DNA of 64,000 nt, taken from positions 2,232,001 through 2,296,000 of the forward strand of contig NZ_CP009354.1 in NCBI RefSeq assembly GCF_000772105.1, written 5' to 3'. Shown in pieces: positions 11,809 to 22,730 of this stretch. A program made the position numbers and the translations under genes. The stretch's first letter is position 1, and every line of letters begins with the position of its first letter. The stretch is from Vibrio tubiashii ATCC 19109 (GTDB lineage: Bacteria; Pseudomonadota; Gammaproteobacteria; Enterobacterales; Vibrionaceae). The notes beneath the pieces are model-generated. The model searched no databases. It had not been told where the DNA came from and worked only from the letters and a program-made list of their open reading frames with translations.

Positions 11809-12537
11809 ATGGATGTGCGCAATAGCGATATGGAGGCAATCTGCCATGTATTCAGACGCTACGTCGAATATATGGGGGTTGATCAGACCGTATCTTACTC
11901 TCGAGTTGACACTCATCTTCACCAAGTCAAAACCGTATCCACCAACTATTCTTGGCATCTCGCTTATTGGGGAGATGAACTGTACAAAAATCTCCATTCG
12001 CGGCTCAAACCCGGGATAAACATGTGGAACAGTCAAAGAGTGCAGAATTTTAGTGGCTCGTGTAAAGCAAGTCACAATCGAGTGGATATTGTCACCAAGA
12101 ACGGTTTTGATTATGACATTCTTTCAATTTCTCTTCCTACGACCCCCCAACCATGTGATTTGGTCGGCCAGACGATTGCTATCAGATCTAAGATTAACCA
12201 ACTTGCTTTGGAGTGCTGGAGCGACAAAGAGATTCAGATTCCTATCGATAATCTATCGACATCAAACTCAGTGCTTGCTGAACCAAAAGAGTATGTATTT
12301 GGTGAAATTACTTTGACTCAAGACGAGCTCACCAGCGTAGGTTACTTTCTTGAAATGAAAACCTGTTATGAAGTCTCAGTCATTAGAGGTTGTACCGAAG
12401 CGAAAGAAGCGCACCGCCTTAACACTATCCGATACAAACTTGGCTGCGAAAACCAGCCCGATTCCTTCTTTTTTAACAAACTGGTAGAGCTAGGAGTAAC
12501 CGTCGCATGTCTGGACAGTTTCATCATATCTCGCTAA
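11809..12537 (+). CDS. Putative LuxR-type transcriptional regulator (divergent HTH)
   Basis: 242-aa protein, not assigned to a named family with certainty. Residues 1-150 (WHLAYWGDELYKNLHSRL; LSISLP) resemble the mixed alpha/beta sensory half of LuxR solos. The C-terminal stretch from LTQDELTSVGYFLEMKT to TIRYKLGCENQ (about 168-222) aligns with the LuxR/FixJ four-helix DNA-binding domain, with the LT..E..V start and the KLG end conserved but the recognition helix unusual. It heads a three-gene operon and overlaps the VOC gene by 31 bp, so it probably controls the VOC protein and transporter. The ribosome site is weak; ATG at 11830 is an alternative start. DNA-binding role is inference. Confidence 0.55.
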   Translation: MDVRNSDMEAICHVFRRYVEYMGVDQTVSYSRVDTHLHQVKTVSTNYSWHLAYWGDELYKNLHSRLKPGINMWNSQRVQNFSGSCKASHNRVDIVTKNGFDYDILSISLPTTPQPCDLVGQTIAIRSKINQLALECWSDKEIQIPIDNLSTSNSVLAEPKEYVFGEITLTQDELTSVGYFLEMKTCYEVSVIRGCTEAKEAHRLNTIRYKLGCENQPDSFFFNKLVELGVTVACLDSFIISR

Positions 12538-12890
12538 CCGTGAGCGACTTGATCGTGAGCCAAAAGTTCTACGCATTGTTTGGTTATCAGCTTGAGCGCA
12601 ATTTCCAAGATGAACAAGTCACTATTCACATGTTGGAAAACCAAGGCTCAAGAATTGAGCTTTTTCATTTTAATGGGGAAGCCTTTACCCCAACACCCGA
12701 GCCACTCATGACTTTAAGAAGAATGGGGATTACTCATTTTGCTTTACGAGTGAGCGGACTTGAAACCTTTCATAGAAAATTATCGGAAGTCACCAACATC
12801 ACTACTATATACAACGCTAGGCTAGGTAGTTTCCGTTACTTTTTCTGTTCAGATCCCGATGGAAATCAAATCGAAGTTATAGAGGAGTAA
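12507..12890 (+). CDS. VOC (glyoxalase/bleomycin-resistance/dioxygenase) family protein
   Basis: 127-aa single-module vicinal-oxygen-chelate protein. Candidate metal ligands are at the expected strand positions: His6/His7 (FHHISLTV), Glu in RIELFHF, His in ITHFALRV and Glu in NQIEVIEE at the C-terminus. Members include glyoxalase I, fosfomycin- and bleomycin-resistance proteins and extradiol dioxygenases; the sequence does not tell which. It overlaps the LuxR-like gene and sits six bases before the MFS gene, so the three form one transcript. A detoxification or sequestration role paired with export or uptake is an inference. Confidence 0.85.
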   Translation: MSGQFHHISLTVSDLIVSQKFYALFGYQLERNFQDEQVTIHMLENQGSRIELFHFNGEAFTPTPEPLMTLRRMGITHFALRVSGLETFHRKLSEVTNITTIYNARLGSFRYFFCSDPDGNQIEVIEE

Positions 12891-12896
12891 AACAGA

Positions 12897-14093
12897 ATGT
12901 CACTCACTTGGAAACAGCGCAGCAGTACTGTACTTGGAAATGCTATGGAGTTCTACGATATCGCGGTATTCGCATCGATATCGATCTACATTTCCCAGTT
13001 GTTTGCCACTCAAGGTATTGAGCATTCAGAATTTGTAGTTTGGGGAGTGTTTGCCCTACGTTTCTTGGTTAGACCGTTTGGTGGCATTATCATTGGTCGC
13101 TACGCTGATAAGTACGGACGTAAAAGAGCATTAGTATTCTGTAACCTACTCACTGGTATCGCAACCGTGGCCATGGCATTCGTCCCTGTCGAAATTGTTG
13201 GACAATATGTGGTTGTGGTTTTTCTGTTCTTCCAGATGATTCAATCATTTAGCTTTGGTGGCGAGTACCCTACTCTGATTAACTACCTACTGTATGATGC
13301 AAAGAAAACAGAGCGATCACGAGTGAGTAGCTTAATAGTGGCGAGCTCAATCGTCGGCGTTATCATCTCACTCTTGATTGTCGCGGGATTAGAGAGTGTG
13401 TTAAGCGCAAAAGAGATGAGCGAATGGGGCTGGAGAGTGCCATTGCTGGTTGGAGTAGCAAACATCATAGTTAGCCTCTATCTGCGCCTTTCTTTGCCTG
13501 AGCTGCCTAAAGCACACGCTGTAGCAAGTAAATCTAGCCGCGCAATCATTGCCAAAGTATTTTGCATCTCAATTCTTGGTGCGGTGGTCTTCTATGTACA
13601 AAACTTAGCGAGTGGAATTCTAGGTAAAGCAATGAACATCGACAACCTTGCACTCATCAACTCTTCAATCCTCGTAGTCATGCTATTTGCCTTTGCGGTG
13701 TTTGTTGATAAACGCTATTCGCCGACAAAAGCATTTAAGACCGGTGCGCTGCTAATGTTGTTTTCTGCCGTTCCACTGTTTGCTCTGCTTGGTTCGAATC
13801 AATTTGTCTGGCAAGCATTAGCGGTGTTAGGAATCAGCAGTTTATCGGCTATCATACTCGGTAACTTGGCGGCTCTTTTATGGCAGCAGTCTGACAACCA
13901 AACCACGAGCTTAGGTATTGGCTACAATATCGCGCTGTCTATTTTTGGAGGACTCACACCATTGATCGTCACAGAAGCGATGTTATTTAGCCCTGCCTAT
14001 GTAGGTATTTACGTCGCGATAGCCACAATACCAGGATTAACCGTGTTATATCGTTTCAATACCCAAAGGCTTCAGAAACCAGTAGAAGCATAG
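12897..14093 (+). CDS. MFS transporter, metabolite:H+ symporter (MHS) type
   Basis: 398-aa major facilitator with about 12 hydrophobic segments. The N-terminus GNAMEFYDIAVFASI, the loop GRYADKYGRKRAL after helix 2 and the segment FSFGGEYPTLINYLL after helix 4 are the pattern of the MHS subfamily (ProP, CitA, ShiA, KgtP), which are proton-coupled importers of small metabolites. It is shorter than most MHS proteins (420-550 aa) and lacks a C-terminal coiled coil. Last gene of the cassette; a hairpin with a T-run follows at 14256. Substrate unknown. Confidence 0.85.
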   Translation: MSLTWKQRSSTVLGNAMEFYDIAVFASISIYISQLFATQGIEHSEFVVWGVFALRFLVRPFGGIIIGRYADKYGRKRALVFCNLLTGIATVAMAFVPVEIVGQYVVVVFLFFQMIQSFSFGGEYPTLINYLLYDAKKTERSRVSSLIVASSIVGVIISLLIVAGLESVLSAKEMSEWGWRVPLLVGVANIIVSLYLRLSLPELPKAHAVASKSSRAIIAKVFCISILGAVVFYVQNLASGILGKAMNIDNLALINSSILVVMLFAFAVFVDKRYSPTKAFKTGALLMLFSAVPLFALLGSNQFVWQALAVLGISSLSAIILGNLAALLWQQSDNQTTSLGIGYNIALSIFGGLTPLIVTEAMLFSPAYVGIYVAIATIPGLTVLYRFNTQRLQKPVEA

Positions 14094-14200
14094 CAACGCT
14101 GACACACTATTGTTTAATCAACTTATTAGACTCATCGGTCTTATCCGTGAGCCTTGGTGTGTCTGACGATTATTCTTTTCATCCAGACAAAGAGTGACCA

Positions 14201-14217
14201 ACTCTGGTCAGACCTAG
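14201..14217. promoter_or_regulatory. FadR-like half-palindromic site upstream of ansA
   Basis: CTGGTCAGACCTAG contains the FadR core CTGGTCnGACC but its flanks are not symmetrical as they are in the fadH site. It lies 137 bp before ansA and 110 bp after the MFS gene, upstream of a terminator, so its target is unclear. Confidence 0.3.
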
Positions 14218-14255
14218 ATTAGTTTCGCAACGACTACAATACTGAGTATCAAGAT

Positions 14256-14286
14256 AGGGGGATTCCTGTGCGGGAGCCCCCTTTTT
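14256..14286 (+). terminator. Terminator of the LuxR-like/VOC/MFS operon
   Basis: GGGGG...CCCCC hairpin with an imperfect inner stem followed by CTTTTTATT. Confidence 0.75.
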
Positions 14287-14350
14287 ATTGGCTTGGATTA
14301 ATATATAATCCCACGCTCTGTTCCCCCTACAATTAACTGGTTTCAAAGCA

Positions 14351-15367
14351 ATGGCAAGAAAACATATTTATATCGCCTACACTGGCGGTACCATTGGTAT
14401 GCAAAAATCCCATGATCACGGTTATGTCCCAGTAGCTGGCTTCATGGAAAAACAACTAGCAAGTATGCCAGAGTTCCACCGTCCAGAAATGCCTGAGTTT
14501 ACCATTCATGAGTATGACCCACTTATCGACTCATCGGATATGACACCAGCAGATTGGCAGCAAATTGCTGACGACATCCGCGCTAACTATGATAAGTACG
14601 ATGGTTTTGTCATCTTGCATGGCACCGATACCATGGCGTATACCGCCTCTGCACTTTCGTTCATGCTCGAAAACCTTGGCAAGCCTGTTATCGTCACTGG
14701 CTCGCAGATTCCTCTGGCAGAACTTCGTTCTGATGGTCAAGCAAACCTGCTTAACGCGCTGCACATTGCTGCTAACTACCCGATCAATGAAGTGACCTTG
14801 TTCTTCAACAATAAGCTTATGCGTGGCAACCGCAGCACTAAATCTCATGCTGATGGTTTTAACGCCTTTACGTCACCAAACCTTCCACCACTGCTTGAAG
14901 CGGGTATCAACATCCAAATTAGTAGTGAGATTGAGGTGGGTGCTAAGCCTGAAGGTGAGTTCAAAGTTCATGACATCACACCGCAGCCAATCGGTGTCAT
15001 TACTATGTACCCTGGCATTTCGCACGAAGTAATCCGCAATACGCTACTGCAACCTGTTAATGCCATGATTCTCTTAACGTTTGGGGTAGGTAACGCACCG
15101 CAGAACCCTGAGCTGTTAGGACACCTGAAGGATGCGTCTGAACGTGGCGTTATCGTCGTCAACCTCACTCAATGTTTGGCGGGTAAGGTTAACATGGGTG
15201 GTTATGCAACAGGCTGTGCTCTTGCAGAAGCAGGGGTTATCAGCGGCTACGACATGACACCAGAAGCCGCGCTTGCAAAACTTCACTTCCTACTCAGCCA
15301 AGGGCTTAGCTACGAGCAAGTTAAAGTTAAGATGCAGCAAGTTCTGCGCGGTGAAATGAGTATTTAG
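14351..15367 (+). CDS. ansA: L-asparaginase I, cytoplasmic
   Basis: Hydrolyses L-asparagine to aspartate and ammonia in the cytoplasm. 338 aa, the same size as E. coli AnsA. The two catalytic threonine motifs are present: TGGTIG near residue 12 and HGTDTMAY near residue 92, together with GSQIPL and RSDGQANL. No signal peptide, which separates it from the periplasmic type II enzyme. sppA-ansA adjacency in E. coli supports the call. A strong terminator follows 15 bp after the stop. Confidence 0.96.
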   Translation: MARKHIYIAYTGGTIGMQKSHDHGYVPVAGFMEKQLASMPEFHRPEMPEFTIHEYDPLIDSSDMTPADWQQIADDIRANYDKYDGFVILHGTDTMAYTASALSFMLENLGKPVIVTGSQIPLAELRSDGQANLLNALHIAANYPINEVTLFFNNKLMRGNRSTKSHADGFNAFTSPNLPPLLEAGINIQISSEIEVGAKPEGEFKVHDITPQPIGVITMYPGISHEVIRNTLLQPVNAMILLTFGVGNAPQNPELLGHLKDASERGVIVVNLTQCLAGKVNMGGYATGCALAEAGVISGYDMTPEAALAKLHFLLSQGLSYEQVKVKMQQVLRGEMSI

Positions 15368-15382
15368 GTACCAAGTTCTATA

Positions 15383-15411
15383 AAAAAACCGGCGACTATG
15401 CCGGTTTTTTT
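15383..15411 (+). terminator. ansA terminator
   Basis: AAAAAACCGGC / GCCGGTTTTTT arms with a six-base loop; the A/T runs on both sides could also serve the convergent MocR gene. Confidence 0.9.
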
Positions 15412-15431
15412 GTAGTTAGGTCAACTCGATA

Positions 15432-16772
15432 CTAGAAAGGAAATACCGTATTCATATTGGATGACATTAAATCTCTTAGCTTCAAGAGCCCTTCCTCTAA
15501 ACGTTCATCAGTACTGACCGACATCAGTGATAAACGTATATGGTTTGTCCCCTCTCCACTCGCGTCAAAGTAACTTCCACTGCTAACAATAACACCACGA
15601 TTTTTGGCTTCCATCATAAACCTTTCCTGTGGCCACGATTTTGGCAAAGGGACCCATAGATGATACCCCGCCGCCGAGCTATCAACGTCAGTCAAAATTT
15701 CTCGTGCTATTTTTTGCCGCCTCTGGGCAACGCTTCTTTGAGTTGCAGCGATTTCGAACGCCTCGCCAGATTCGATCATATTTGTGGCAGCAATATAATT
15801 AATCGGAGAAGATAACCAGATGTTTGCGCGTATATGAGCATTGATCAACGCCACCTGTCTATCGGGCACTTTGACATACCCACAACGCATTGCGGGACTA
15901 ATTGCTTTGGAAAGTCCCGAAATATGAAAGGCATAATCTGGTGCAAAGTTACTCACTGCTGGCAAAGTCATTTGATCCAAAAAACAATAAATATCATCTT
16001 CTATAAGCCAAACTTCATTGTCTTTGACTACTTTAGCAATCTCTTTTCGGCGAGACTCTGGCATTGTTATCCCTGTCGGGTTTTGGTGAGAAGGAACGAC
16101 AATAACAGCCTTGATATCATGCTGAAGAATTGAATTCTCTAGTTCCGTAGGCGACATCCCTGCTTCATCCATAGGTATGGCGACCACTTGTCTTCCAGAC
16201 AAACTGGCTATCGCTAAAATCCCCGGATAAGTAAGCGCCTCAACAGCAATTGCATCACCAGGTTTCGTTAGTGCGTTTATTAGCAAAGATAAGGCATGCT
16301 GCGCCCCATTAGTGAGCAGAGTATTTTTCGTGTTTCCACCCTCAAGCCCAAAGTATTTCGCCCATTCAACACCTGCTCGCCTATGTTCTTCATGTCCCGA
16401 GTGCTCCGTATAACCAATCAAATCAGCAGACAGCGTTTGACTCGCCACTTCTAGCGCCTTCTTTAGTTGTGGAACATTTTTGTATAGACAAGGCTGAAGA
16501 ATCGAAAAGTTGTAATCCTTCTCATCTTCTGGCGGTTGAATCGCTTGATTTAGCGTTACATCACCACACACAAATGTGCCTCTTCCTACAAAAGACTCCA
16601 CTCTTCCTTTTTCAGCAAGCAACTTGTAAGCCTTCGCTACTGTCGCTGGCGTGGTATCAAGTTCATCAGCAAGAGTACGATGCGGTGGCAATTTAAAGTT
16701 AACTGGATATTCACCTCGGTCAATTCTTAGCTCAATTGCCTCGGCTATCTGATTAAACTTATTCTCACTCAC
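15432..16772 (-). CDS. MocR-type regulator (GntR HTH fused to class I aminotransferase domain)
   Basis: 446-aa PLP-dependent transcription factor. Residues 1-70 form a GntR winged helix (PPHRTLADELDTTPATVAKAY). Residues 85-440 are a fold-type I aminotransferase domain with NPTG at 231-234, the Asp/Tyr pair EDDIY near 258-262 and the PLP lysine K289 in SGLSKAI, so PLP binding should be intact. MocR proteins sense amino acids or amines (GabR: GABA; TauR: taurine; PdxR: PLP) and often control a divergent operon. Here the divergent operon is the dioxygenase-dehydrogenase-permease set, with two dyads in the 160-bp gap. The ligand is unknown and is probably the substrate of that operon. Confidence 0.9.
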   Translation of the reverse strand: MSENKFNQIAEAIELRIDRGEYPVNFKLPPHRTLADELDTTPATVAKAYKLLAEKGRVESFVGRGTFVCGDVTLNQAIQPPEDEKDYNFSILQPCLYKNVPQLKKALEVASQTLSADLIGYTEHSGHEEHRRAGVEWAKYFGLEGGNTKNTLLTNGAQHALSLLINALTKPGDAIAVEALTYPGILAIASLSGRQVVAIPMDEAGMSPTELENSILQHDIKAVIVVPSHQNPTGITMPESRRKEIAKVVKDNEVWLIEDDIYCFLDQMTLPAVSNFAPDYAFHISGLSKAISPAMRCGYVKVPDRQVALINAHIRANIWLSSPINYIAATNMIESGEAFEIAATQRSVAQRRQKIAREILTDVDSSAAGYHLWVPLPKSWPQERFMMEAKNRGVIVSSGSYFDASGEGTNHIRLSLMSVSTDERLEEGLLKLRDLMSSNMNTVFPF

Positions 16773-16817
16773 CTTGAATTCCTCTCTGTCTCACGGTTAA
16801 GAACATTATGACCTAGT

Positions 16818-16842
16818 TTAATTGGTATTGAAATTCAATTAA
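16818..16842. promoter_or_regulatory. Inverted repeat in MocR/dioxygenase intergenic region
   Basis: Seven-base perfect arms TTAATTG (16818-16824) and CAATTAA (16836-16842) with an 11-bp spacer, about 46 bp before the MocR start codon. Candidate operator for autoregulation. AT-rich, so chance is possible. Confidence 0.45.
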
Positions 16843-16860
16843 CATTTTAAAACAAAAATA

Positions 16861-16889
16861 TTGACATATGTCATTACAAGCAATTACAT
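16861..16889 (+). promoter_or_regulatory. Candidate promoter and 12-bp palindrome for the dioxygenase operon
   Basis: TTGACA at 16861-16866 is a perfect -35 box, with TTACAT 17 bp downstream as a modest -10. The -35 is embedded in TGACATATGTCA (16862-16873), a perfect 12-bp palindrome, where a bound regulator would touch RNA polymerase. The initiation codon at 16933 lies downstream. Confidence 0.55.
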
Positions 16890-16932
16890 TAGCCAAATAA
16901 ATAATAACAACGTCAAACTAGGCATACGGAAA

Positions 16933-17952
16933 ATGTTACATTTACAAAAAGAGCCCCAAGAAACGCTCGAAATACAGGAAATCTACATCCCATACGACTC
17001 TGCTCAGAGGTTAAAAAGCGCATTTTCACATCTACGAATGAGTGATGATAGTGCATGGTTAAATTCTAAAGAGTGGTTAGGAAGTACTGTTAAACACAGC
17101 CTCCCCAATAATATTGTGGAGACCATTGAAGATTTCACCCGCTCAGAACAACAGTCAGCGTTAATCATTCGAGGGCTTCCTGTCGATGCTGACCTGTGTT
17201 CAACTCCTTACCAAGGCTACCTACCTCCAAGTAAAACGCCTTTAGCAAGTGCCTGTCATATTGGCATATATCAATTGGCCAAAATCGAACCTATTGCTTA
17301 TAAGACCGAAAACAATGGATTTCTATTTAGGCATGTTGTTCCTTCCATTCATTCTAGGAACGAAAAGTCTTCTCACGGTTCAACACATACTTTTGGCCAT
17401 CATGTAGACAATCCAGACCTCCCCTTATTGAGTGAAAACATAAGTCAGAAAAGTGGTTGTCCTGAATACCTATCACTTATGGCCCTTCGCACAGATCTAA
17501 GAGTTCGCTCTAACTTCGTGCTGTTAGACGACATCCTGAGCAACCTAAGTCAAGGAGTCATTGAGGCACTGAGCTTACCTCAATTCCAGATAGCTCGACC
17601 TGATTCATTTGGACAAGACATTCGCACTGTATTGCCTCTCCTCACTTACGATAAGTCTGGGATCGCACTTTGCCGTTACGACAAGGAAAATACAACGCCG
17701 CTCAATGAACAAGCTGCTGCTGCATTGGTGATGCTAGATGCACAGCTGAAAGAGACTAGCTTGCAAAATTCAATTACTTATCAGCCAGGAGACCTACTGA
17801 TTATTAAGAATCAAAGATTGCTTCATAGCAGAGAAGGATTCTCTCCACGTGACGACGGTACCGATCGCTGGCTAATGCGTCTGTTTGGTATGAAGTCACT
17901 ATCACGACTAGTGCAAGCCTACCCTGACGTAAAACACATAGGAAAAGACTAA
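16933..17952 (+). CDS. Fe(II)/2-oxoglutarate dioxygenase, TauD/clavaminate synthase-like (amino acid hydroxylase type)
   Basis: 339-aa non-haem iron oxygenase from ATG at 16933 (CGGA site). A frame extending to TTG at 16861 would run through the promoter-like TTGACA, so I reject it. The facial triad is readable: His157 and Asp159 in GHHVDNP and distal His298 in RLLHSR, with the 2-oxoglutarate arginine Arg312 in DGTDRWLMR, 14 residues after His298. The C-terminal block PGDLLIIKNQRLLHSREGF is closest in pattern to the clavaminate synthase/AsnO/VioC/lysine hydroxylase group, which hydroxylates free amino acids, rather than true taurine dioxygenase (shorter). It begins a three-gene operon with a dehydrogenase and TSUP permease, under a likely MocR regulator. 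Substrate unknown. Confidence 0.85.
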   Translation: MLHLQKEPQETLEIQEIYIPYDSAQRLKSAFSHLRMSDDSAWLNSKEWLGSTVKHSLPNNIVETIEDFTRSEQQSALIIRGLPVDADLCSTPYQGYLPPSKTPLASACHIGIYQLAKIEPIAYKTENNGFLFRHVVPSIHSRNEKSSHGSTHTFGHHVDNPDLPLLSENISQKSGCPEYLSLMALRTDLRVRSNFVLLDDILSNLSQGVIEALSLPQFQIARPDSFGQDIRTVLPLLTYDKSGIALCRYDKENTTPLNEQAAAALVMLDAQLKETSLQNSITYQPGDLLIIKNQRLLHSREGFSPRDDGTDRWLMRLFGMKSLSRLVQAYPDVKHIGKD

Positions 17953-17966
17953 AAAGGAAAATTATC

Positions 17967-18842
17967 ATGGAAATAAAAAATGTAGCGTTTGTTGGCTTAG
18001 GTGTTATGGGTTACCCAATGGCCGGGCATATTTCTAAAGCCGGATTTAACACTCGCGTTTTTAACCGTACGGAAACCAAAGCGAGAAAATGGGCGACTGA
18101 ATATTCTGGTGAATTTGCCATTACACCCGCTGCGGCTGCGAAAGGCTGCGATGTGGTTGCAATCTGTGTAGGGAATGACGACGACGTTCGAAGTGTAGTC
18201 TTTGGGAAAGATGGCGTACTAGTCAGCATGGAAGCTGGGGCAGTGCTGATTGACCATACAACCACTTCTGCTGAGTTAGCCCTTGAACTCGCAGACGCCT
18301 GCTCGGCTAAAGGAGTACAGTTCATTGACGCTCCTGTTTCAGGTGGTCAAGCAGGTGCAGAGAACGGTGCGCTGACCATTATGTGCGGAGGAGATTCAAA
18401 TACGTTCAAAAGCCTATCTCCCTTACTTAATACATACGGCAAACAATCTGTGTTGCTAGGAGAAAATGGGCAAGGTCAGCGTTGCAAAATGGTGAATCAA
18501 GTTTGTATCGCTGGGATATTGCAAGGCTTAAGCGAAGCACTTCAACTTGCTCAATCGTCAGATTTAGACGTAAAGCAAGTCGTCAATGTACTCAAGCATG
18601 GCGCTGCAGGTTCTTGGCAAATGGAAAACCGCGCAGTCACCATGTCTAATAATGAATTCGACTTTGGCTTTGCCATTGACTGGATGCGCAAAGATTTAGG
18701 CATCTGCCTAAACGAAGCAAAGAAAAACGATCTTCGCCTCCCAATGACTAAAGAGGTGGACGGTATGTATCAAACACTTCAAGAGCAAGGGTTTGGTCGA
18801 ATGGATACATCCGTTTTAATACAAGCATACCAAAAACAATAA
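17967..18842 (+). CDS. NAD(P)-dependent beta-hydroxyacid dehydrogenase family oxidoreductase
   Basis: 291-aa member of the 3-hydroxyisobutyrate/tartronate-semialdehyde/sulfolactaldehyde reductase family. The N-terminal Rossmann motif is GLGVMG (10-15), and Asn33-Arg34 followed by Thr and Lys suggests NADP(H) preference. The substrate loop is DAPVSGG (121-127) and the catalytic Lys174 lies in CKMVNQ. The family acts on beta-hydroxy acids, which fits oxidation of the hydroxylated product of the dioxygenase 14 bp upstream. Ribosome site AAGGA. Exact substrate unknown. Confidence 0.88.
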   Translation: MEIKNVAFVGLGVMGYPMAGHISKAGFNTRVFNRTETKARKWATEYSGEFAITPAAAAKGCDVVAICVGNDDDVRSVVFGKDGVLVSMEAGAVLIDHTTTSAELALELADACSAKGVQFIDAPVSGGQAGAENGALTIMCGGDSNTFKSLSPLLNTYGKQSVLLGENGQGQRCKMVNQVCIAGILQGLSEALQLAQSSDLDVKQVVNVLKHGAAGSWQMENRAVTMSNNEFDFGFAIDWMRKDLGICLNEAKKNDLRLPMTKEVDGMYQTLQEQGFGRMDTSVLIQAYQKQ

Positions 18843-18855
18843 GGAGCAAAATACT

Positions 18856-19641
18856 ATGGAATGGCTAGGTAATGATATTACCCTTTGGGTTTTAATTGCT
18901 CTGATGATTTCAGCGTTTGCTGCTGGTTTCATTGACAGTGTCGCGGGAGGTGGTGGTCTTATATTAGTTCCATCTTTTATATTGGCGGGGTTACCGCCTC
19001 AGATCGCTTTAGGCCAAGAGAAGATTGTCAGCACTCTAGGCACTATAGCTGCGATACGTAATTTCATGCGAAATAAGTGCGTCGTTTGGACCGCTGTTGC
19101 AACGGGTATCCCCGCAGGGCTTGCTGGGGCTTACTTCGGTGCTGAGGCTATTTTATATTTCGAGCCAGAGACTATTGGTAAAATCATTTTGGGAATGCTG
19201 CCTATTGGTATCGTTTTATCGTTTATTCCCAAGAAAAACAACGCTTCATCTGAAGAGAAACCAATCAATAAGCATGTTATTTTGTTCGGCGTTCCTTCGG
19301 CTGTTTTTGTCATTGGTTTTTACGATGGCTTCTTCGGACCAGGGACCGGAAGCTTTTTAATCCTTGCGCTACATTACCTTTTAAGGTTTGACTTAGTCTC
19401 TGCATCAGCAACATCAAAGTTGTTCAACTTTGCCTCCAATATTGGTGCGCTGATTGCGTTTATGCTGGCAGGTAACGTCCTCTATGCGTTGGCATTGCCT
19501 TTGGTTGCAATGAACTTACTAGGAAATCACTTTGGAAGCGCTTCTGCAATGAAATATGGTGCAAAGCTTATCCAACGAACAATCTCACTCTCGTTGACGC
19601 TTCTCATGTGCTCACTTGGCTATAAATTTTTAGTCGCGTAA
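18856..19641 (+). CDS. TSUP family permease (TauE/SafE type)
   Basis: 261-aa inner-membrane protein with 7-8 hydrophobic helices. The duplicated family signature is visible as GFIDSVAGGGGLILVPS (about 25-41) and GFYDGFFGPGTGSFLI (about 154-169). TSUP members move sulfite, sulfonates, sulfoacetate or other organic anions in taurine and related pathways. It begins 13 bp after the dehydrogenase gene, so export or import of the pathway's substrate or product is likely. Direction and cargo cannot be read from sequence. Confidence 0.88.
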   Translation: MEWLGNDITLWVLIALMISAFAAGFIDSVAGGGGLILVPSFILAGLPPQIALGQEKIVSTLGTIAAIRNFMRNKCVVWTAVATGIPAGLAGAYFGAEAILYFEPETIGKIILGMLPIGIVLSFIPKKNNASSEEKPINKHVILFGVPSAVFVIGFYDGFFGPGTGSFLILALHYLLRFDLVSASATSKLFNFASNIGALIAFMLAGNVLYALALPLVAMNLLGNHFGSASAMKYGAKLIQRTISLSLTLLMCSLGYKFLVA

Positions 19642-19666
19642 TCCATGTATAAGGTTCGCGTCAAAC

Positions 19667-19688
19667 TAAGCGGCCCATCGGCCGCTTA
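19667..19688. terminator. Terminator between TSUP gene and aminopeptidase
   Basis: Nine-base perfect arms TAAGCGGCC / GGCCGCTTA around a CATC loop between two convergent genes. The T-run is poor on both strands, so it may be a moderate terminator. Confidence 0.6.
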
Positions 19689-19698
19689 TAATTTGAAA

Positions 19699-21285
<1,587 letters not shown>

Positions 21286-21358
21286 TCATCAGTTTGTAGA
21301 GAAAAGTTGTCACCGTTTTATCAATAGATAAGTTGAATAATTAACATGAAATAGATAC

Positions 21359-21386
21359 AAAAAAGGCGACTCATTGAGCCGCCTTT
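21359..21386 (-). terminator. serS terminator
   Basis: On the minus strand AAAGGCG...CGCCTTT arms with an inner CTCA/TGAG pair are followed by TTTTTTG, 19 bp after the serS stop. Confidence 0.88.
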
Positions 21387-21404
21387 CATTACTAACTTTG
21401 GCTA

Positions 21405-22730
<1,326 letters not shown>

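Larger units (their letters stand above)
14094..14350. other. Intergenic region between MFS cassette and ansA
   Basis: No gene seen. It holds distant complementary heptamers GACACAC (14101) and GTGTGTC (14157) that could pair in RNA, a FadR-like core at 14204-14214, a terminator at 14256-14286 and the ansA promoter region. Confidence 0.6.

Noticed and set aside
11758..12075. 105-codon frame opposite the start of the LuxR-like gene
   Set aside because: No ribosome site or recognisable motif; overlaps the better-supported sense gene.
16861..16932. N-terminal extension of the dioxygenase from TTG at 16861
   Set aside because: The codon is part of a TTGACA -35 box inside a palindrome, has no ribosome site, and the extension (many Asn) has no family counterpart.
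18011..18325. 104-codon frame opposite the dehydrogenase gene
   Set aside because: Antisense shadow with no ribosome site; the sense gene has all family motifs.
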